Shown: piece after piece, positions 55,908 to 60,000 of the stretch
Position numbering within the stretch: position 1 is the stretch's first letter
Layout: each line of letters opens with the position of its first letter
NCBI RefSeq assembly: GCF_029227915.1
Contig: NC_079887.1
Span: 7,256,001-7,316,000, forward strand
DNA: 60,000 bases
Direction: 5' to 3'
Source of the DNA: Hydractinia symbiolongicarpus
Taxonomy: Eukaryota; Cnidaria; Hydrozoa; Anthoathecata; Hydractiniidae
Made by a program: the position numbers and the translations under genes
Notes under the pieces: generated by a model
Told to the model about the DNA's origin: nothing
Databases searched by the model: none
Seen by the model: only the letters and a program-made list of their open reading frames with translations

Positions 55908-57425
55908 TTACCGTCCGTTTTCCATGCTAGCATGGGTTGGACGAGGTATATTAATGACCCTCTCCCAATCTGATCTAGACTGTGTTAGATCTAAACTCAA
56001 CTTCCTCTCTATCAAGTCTGTCCTTATAACCTCCTGCCAAGTCTTTCTCGGTCTGCCTCTGGGCTTTGCCCCGGGAACTATCAAGTCTCTACACTTTCTT
56101 ACCCAATTATCCTCCTCCATTCTTTCCAAGTGCCCCAGCCAATTCAATCTTCTTATCTGGATAACATCTTTAATTCTACGGAGACTTAGCCTGCTTCTTA
56201 GCTCATCTGAACTCTTTCTGTCTCTCAGACTGGCATTACACATCCACCTAACCATTCTCATATCATTCCTTTCTAAACGGTCAAGATCTTCCTGCTTCAC
56301 TGCCCATTTCTCACTACCGTACAACATAACACTTCTTACACAGGCCTCATACAACCTACCTTTTACCTCAATTGACAGGACTCTGCTAGTCAATAAAGGA
56401 AGTAACTCTCTAAAATTTTTCCAAGCAGAACCTATCCTGCAAGTAACACTTCTTCCAACACCCCCTTTACTGCCCAACATATCACCTAAGTAACAGAAGT
56501 TCTTAACTATCTCTAACGAGCCACTGTTGTACATCATTAAAGCTGGAAATACTTGATTCTCTATAATCTCACCTAGTCCTATCTTCCACTTCTCAAACTT
56601 TTCAACTAGTTCTTCCATCAACTCTGCTATGAGAACCAAATCATCTGCATACAATAGCTCCCATGGACAACCTGTTCTGAACTCCATTGACAGCGCTTCT
56701 AAGACTAGGATAAACAACAAAGGACTAAGTACAGAACCCTGATGTACACCAATATTTACACTAAATTCATCACTAAGTGAATCGTTAATCCTGACACGAC
56801 TTCTAGCATTGCTGTACATAGACTGTACCATCGTAACTAGCCACTCATCCACACCTAATTTTCTCATAGCCCACCAAATAACTTTACATGGCACTCTATC
56901 AAAAGCTTTCTCTAAATCTACAAAGACAAAATAGAGATTCTTTTTCTTTCCTAAATACTTTTCCTGAAGATGTGTGAGTAAAAATATTGCATCTGTAGTG
57001 CCACGCCCTGGAACAAAACCAAATTGCATCTTATCTATATCAATTCTTTCTCTAAGTAACTTATCAATCACTCTTTCAATAACTTTCATTACTTGATCAA
57101 CCAACTTCAAACCTCTATAGTTACCCCTTTCTAATGCATCACCCTTGCCCTTGAAACAATTTACTATTACACTCAACTGCCACTCACTCGGAATAGCACC
57201 ATCCTTTATAATCTGGTTAGCAAGACTTGTAATAATCTCAACTCCAATATATCCAGATGCTTTTACCATCTCTGCAACAATACCTGATACTCCTGCAGCC
57301 TTGCCAATCTTCAATTTCCTAATAGCCTCCACTACCCATTCTGTCTTGATCTGCATAGCTGGCCCTTCTACAACATCATCATCAGACAAATTATTCTCAT
57401 CCCAATCAAACTCAGTGTTAAGCAA
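55908..57425 (-). pseudogene. LINE reverse transcriptase frame
   Basis: About 500 codons open to TAA at 55908-55910. The catalytic YADD is intact, so damage is recent. Inactivating features are the missing upstream endonuclease, the frame change near 57450-57475, and an apparent internal deletion between YADDLVLIAE and FCYLGD. It lies outside the introns of the FERM-PDZ gene as I modelled it. Confidence 0.85.
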
Positions 57426-57442
57426 CCTCTGATTCTTCCAAG

Positions 57443-57760
57443 CTACCCTTTTCTCCTCCTCTTCTTCCTTTGCTTTGCTATCTTGAATACCTCATTGCGC
57501 TGGTCTTCCCTTCTTAACACATCTGCAAATCTGTTTCTCTCTGCTTCTGATTTTGCCTTATACACTGCTGTACGAGCGCGACGCTTAGCTTCTAAGTAAA
57601 TATTTTTACTACCACCTGACTTCCACTCTTTCCAAAGTTTCCTTTTTTCCTTTATACACTGGTCAACCTCATTATTCCACCACCAGGTCTGTCTATGTCT
57701 AGCTGGTCCTTTCGTCCACCCACAGGTATCATCAGAAGCTTCTAGAAGACAATTCTTCAA
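57443..57760 (-). pseudogene. LINE pre-RT segment, out of frame with the RT
   Basis: Reads LLEASDDTCGWTKGPARHRQ then WWWNNEVDQCIKEK and ends in KKRRRKG plus stop. The neighbouring frame over the same bases (57440-57475) continues into the RT, which locates the indel. Sequence upstream of about 57765 has no LINE similarity; a CCAAGT repeat lies at the junction. Confidence 0.75.
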
Positions 57761-57765
57761 AGTAG

Positions 57766-58879
57766 TCCAAGTACTTCCAAGTCCAAGTCCAAGTATACAA
57801 TGAGAGCAAAATTACAGAAAGTTACATCTAAAAAAACCAAATCAAAAATTTGCCATTGTGAATCAAAAAGCTTTGGTAACACGTTGGCAATCCTTTTTGC
57901 AAATGTCGAGCGCCAACCTGAATTACTAAGGCTGAAGTAAATGTACATACAATGTCCAGACAGTATTGTGGTATTATAGTCTTGTTGCGTATAAAGAAGC
58001 ACAACTAAAGTACTTAAGCAAAAACATATGAAATCACCAAGGCTGGGCCATATGCCTAATGATTTTATAAGCATAATGCACACTTAAAAACAGCTAGGGT
58101 ATTCAAAATAAACCAGTTTGCTTGAACTATGACAGCAAACATATTTCCAAAAGGAAACTATTTCAATGCGTATTCTTAGACATTTGTCTAAACGTATCCC
58201 ATAACAACTTTCAAGTCATTAATCCTCTTTGGACTAAGTTATTGCATTTTTAATATTACTGAAATGGAATACTCAATCACAATGATATGAGCACGTACTA
58301 ATAGCATTTTTTGGTTCTCAAAATCCGCCTCAAATTCTAGCTCTGGTATAGTGTGGTTGCGTTACTTTGTAGTGCTACATTCTGTATGAGATGCTGGCTT
58401 TTGGATAGTATTCAGACAATTAATTTAAGTTTTTTAACAAAAAAATTTTTTAAATGAATTTTATATACCTGTAAACTTTTAAAAATAAAATTATAATCAC
58501 AAAAATAAATTGGGAAAATACATGGCATAAACATTTCCATGTTTCCTCTTGCACTGAAGCCTTACCACCATTATTGTTTTTCTGTTATTTGTTTATACAT
58601 AAATGAATTTATTTTCTTAATTAACGGGAATTTGTGAAACCAATGAAAGAGCAAAACAGACCAATTTGGCCAGGGTCATTTCTTCAAGTCAAATATTGTC
58701 CTGGGAATGAGCTTTTAGATGATCAGCAAAGTTTTTGACTTCATACCATTCCATTCTGATTTTATGGTTACAGTGATGTTTTTGTTTTTCCTTATTCCAT
58801 TTCGCATTGATTACAGCTCGGCAATTTGCAGGGTTTAATTAAATATTTAAGGTAATCTGCAAAAATCAAAATAGTTTAT
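57766..58879. other. Non-coding stretch, no gene recognised
   Basis: Mixed AT-rich sequence. Positions about 58835-58890 (CAGGGTTTAATTAAATATTT, then TTTTGCCCACAAA) resemble 46625-46690, so a dispersed repeat is shared with an intron of the FERM gene. Confidence 0.45.
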
Positions 58880-59120
58880 TTTCAGTTCTTTTGCCCACAA
58901 AGCATGTTTAACAAAATACGACATTGTTTAGGTTCAATGTGATCACATTTTAATGGTTTTAGAATGACATACCACATTGTTTAACCTCCAAACAATCGCA
59001 TTTTCATCACTTAAAACAAAATATGGCATTGTTTAAGCTCCGTGCAATCTTGTTCTAATGGTTTTAGAATAAAATAAGGTGTGGTTTAATTTTCATACGA
59101 TTGTGTTTTCATTTAGTGAA
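58880..59120. repeat. Tandem array T1b, period about 62 bp, inverted relative to T1a
   Basis: About four copies of a unit like TTTTAGAATAAAATACGACA then TTGTTTAAGCTCC and ATGCAATCGCATTTT. Its reverse complement shares GAGCTTAAA and GTATTTTRTTCTAAAA with the array at 51060-51540. Confidence 0.65.
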
Positions 59121-59154
59121 ACTAACTTTTTATTTTTGAATACAGATGTATACA

Positions 59155-59309
59155 TGAGGTAATAAGGATAGACTTGATGCACAGGAATTTGAGTTTAGAT
59201 CTCACACAGTCTAGATCAGATTGGTCATCAGAGGGTCATTAATATACCCCGTCCAACCCATGCTAGCATGGAAAACGAACTTTAAGCTGATAATGATGAT
59301 GATGATGAT
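59155..59309 (+). mobile_element. 3' fragment of the same LINE family, opposite orientation
   Basis: GTTTAGATCTCACACAGTCT, TCATTAATATACCCCGTCCA and CCATGCTAGCATGGAAAACG match the 3' end of the LINE at 55868-57765 on the other strand. It ends in a GAT tandem tail. It is about 155 bases long, a severely 5'-truncated copy. The match begins around GAGGTAATAAGGATAGACTT. Confidence 0.9.
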
Positions 59310-60000
59310 AGGATGTGAATGATAGAGCAATCAAAAGTACTATTTTTAATAGGATTAAAAAGCATAAAAAAAAGTGGCCATGAAAAATATAGATTTTCCA
59401 TTCATTTAAAAAAGTTTTAATAGCTTTAGTGATTGTTAGTGCTTTTAGACAATAACATACATGCACAACAAAAATTATATTGTCATGCAACACCGCAAAG
59501 CCTGCGTAAATGTAATTTTACATCTCCACCAGTTGGAGTTGCAATAATAAAGACACGTGTAAAACACAGAAATTAAAATTTATATGTAGCATTTATTTTT
59601 TAAATATTAATTTTCTATCTGCAAATTTTATGTTTGGTAGGTAAAGTTGATAGTCGAAAGAAAGGCAAAACTTGCGAATTGCAATTCATTGAAACGCTGA
59701 TTTAGTTTTGATGTGATTAAGCAAAAATATAGTTATATATTTTGTTATTACCTGGCTGATACAAAAAAACAGCTAGTATGAAAAAATTCCGATGATTTGA
59801 TTGGTTTACGGCTTATTTTAACAGGTCTTTGTATGAAGCCATACTAACTGGTTTGGGTAGCCATGATTAAAATGGTAACATAAAAACGTACAGAAATAAA
59901 AAACATTTTCACAGCACACAAAAAATATAAAAGTAGCTCACCTAAAACCATCTTTTCGTTTCAATTCATATAAACAATGATTCAAATTTTTTTTGTGTAT
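59310..60000. other. Window end, no gene assigned
   Basis: AT-rich. On the minus strand a short open piece at 59938-60000 ends at a good donor (TTTTAG|GTGAGC) and reads LYELKRKDGF. It could be an exon of an upstream gene part, but no acceptor is visible before the window edge. Confidence 0.3.

Larger units (their letters stand above)
55868..57765 (-). mobile_element. RTE-like LINE, 5'-truncated, frameshifted
   Basis: Reverse transcriptase in one long frame (55908-57425) with the fingers/palm motifs FGFVPGRGTTDAIF, FVDLEKAFDRVP, GVHQGSVLSPLLFI and the catalytic LLYADDLVLIAE. It is preceded in another frame (57443-57760) by the pre-RT segment WWNNEVDQCIKEKRKLWKEW. The frame change lies in a purine run near 57450-57475. 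After YADD the thumb is abruptly short (KWKIGLGEIIENQVF), and then FCYLGDMLGSKGG and the C-terminal NWLGHLERMEEDNW and THASMENGR regions follow. The apurinic-endonuclease part is absent (5' truncation). It ends in an ATC/GAT tandem tail (55875-55900), as in RTE-type elements. Clade assignment is from memory of the motifs. Confidence 0.85.

Noticed and set aside
59938-60000. Exon-like stretch on the minus strand ending at a consensus donor
   Set aside because: Only about 20 codons are visible, no acceptor lies inside the window, and its phase does not join the candidate exon at 50409. Left as a remark only.

Overview
This is AT-rich animal DNA with many GT-AG introns, tRNA-derived SINEs, MITEs, a LINE and minisatellites. 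The gene content (an UNC93A-type membrane protein, a secreted phospholipase A2, a FERM/multi-PDZ scaffold) and the style of the repeats point to a marine invertebrate, most likely a cnidarian. The species is an inference only.

Layout. (1) Positions 1-227, minus strand: the first exon of a secreted phospholipase A2 gene that leaves the window. (2) 228-6653: a repeat-rich intergenic stretch with a family of short hairpins whose arms read about CTCGTTCCCAGG. (3) 6654-9434, plus strand: a five-exon UNC93A-like gene, with every splice phase reconciled (462 aa). (4) 11414-12574, plus strand: an intronless ankyrin-repeat plus coiled-coil gene (386 aa). (5) 13258-13432: a pogo/Tigger-like MITE with TA duplications. 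(6) 14734-50423, minus strand: the main gene. I could join 46 exons into one continuous frame of 1912 codons plus a stop. It encodes an N-terminal FERM domain, eight PDZ domains, a 547-residue disordered linker in one giant exon, and a ninth PDZ domain at the C-terminus, with no tyrosine-phosphatase domain. (7) Inside its 5.3 kb intron lies an intronless 487-aa gene on the same strand (29286-30749), plus two weaker exon-like stretches. (8) 50.4-60 kb: mostly transposon debris, including a TTAA-type MITE, a frameshifted and internally deleted LINE, a second 3' fragment of the same LINE in the opposite orientation, and two related tandem arrays in opposite orientation.

The most interesting object is the FERM plus nine-PDZ gene. 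PDZ domains 1-8 share the same intron positions and phases, with exon lengths of about 57, 82, 56 and a variable fourth exon. Where exons are fused, the lengths are the sums (138 = 82+56, 137 = 56+81, 170 = 56+114). The array therefore records serial tandem duplication of a four-exon cassette, followed by separate intron losses. PDZ9 has a different exon structure and is probably the older, independent domain. Most domains carry Arg or Lys, not His, at the first residue of the ligand-contacting helix.

The genes do not form an operon or an obvious pathway. The scaffold would be expected at the membrane-cytoskeleton interface, UNC93A in membranes, and the phospholipase outside the cell. All splice joins were made by hand from consensus sites and phase, and the true 5' end of the scaffold gene is uncertain.
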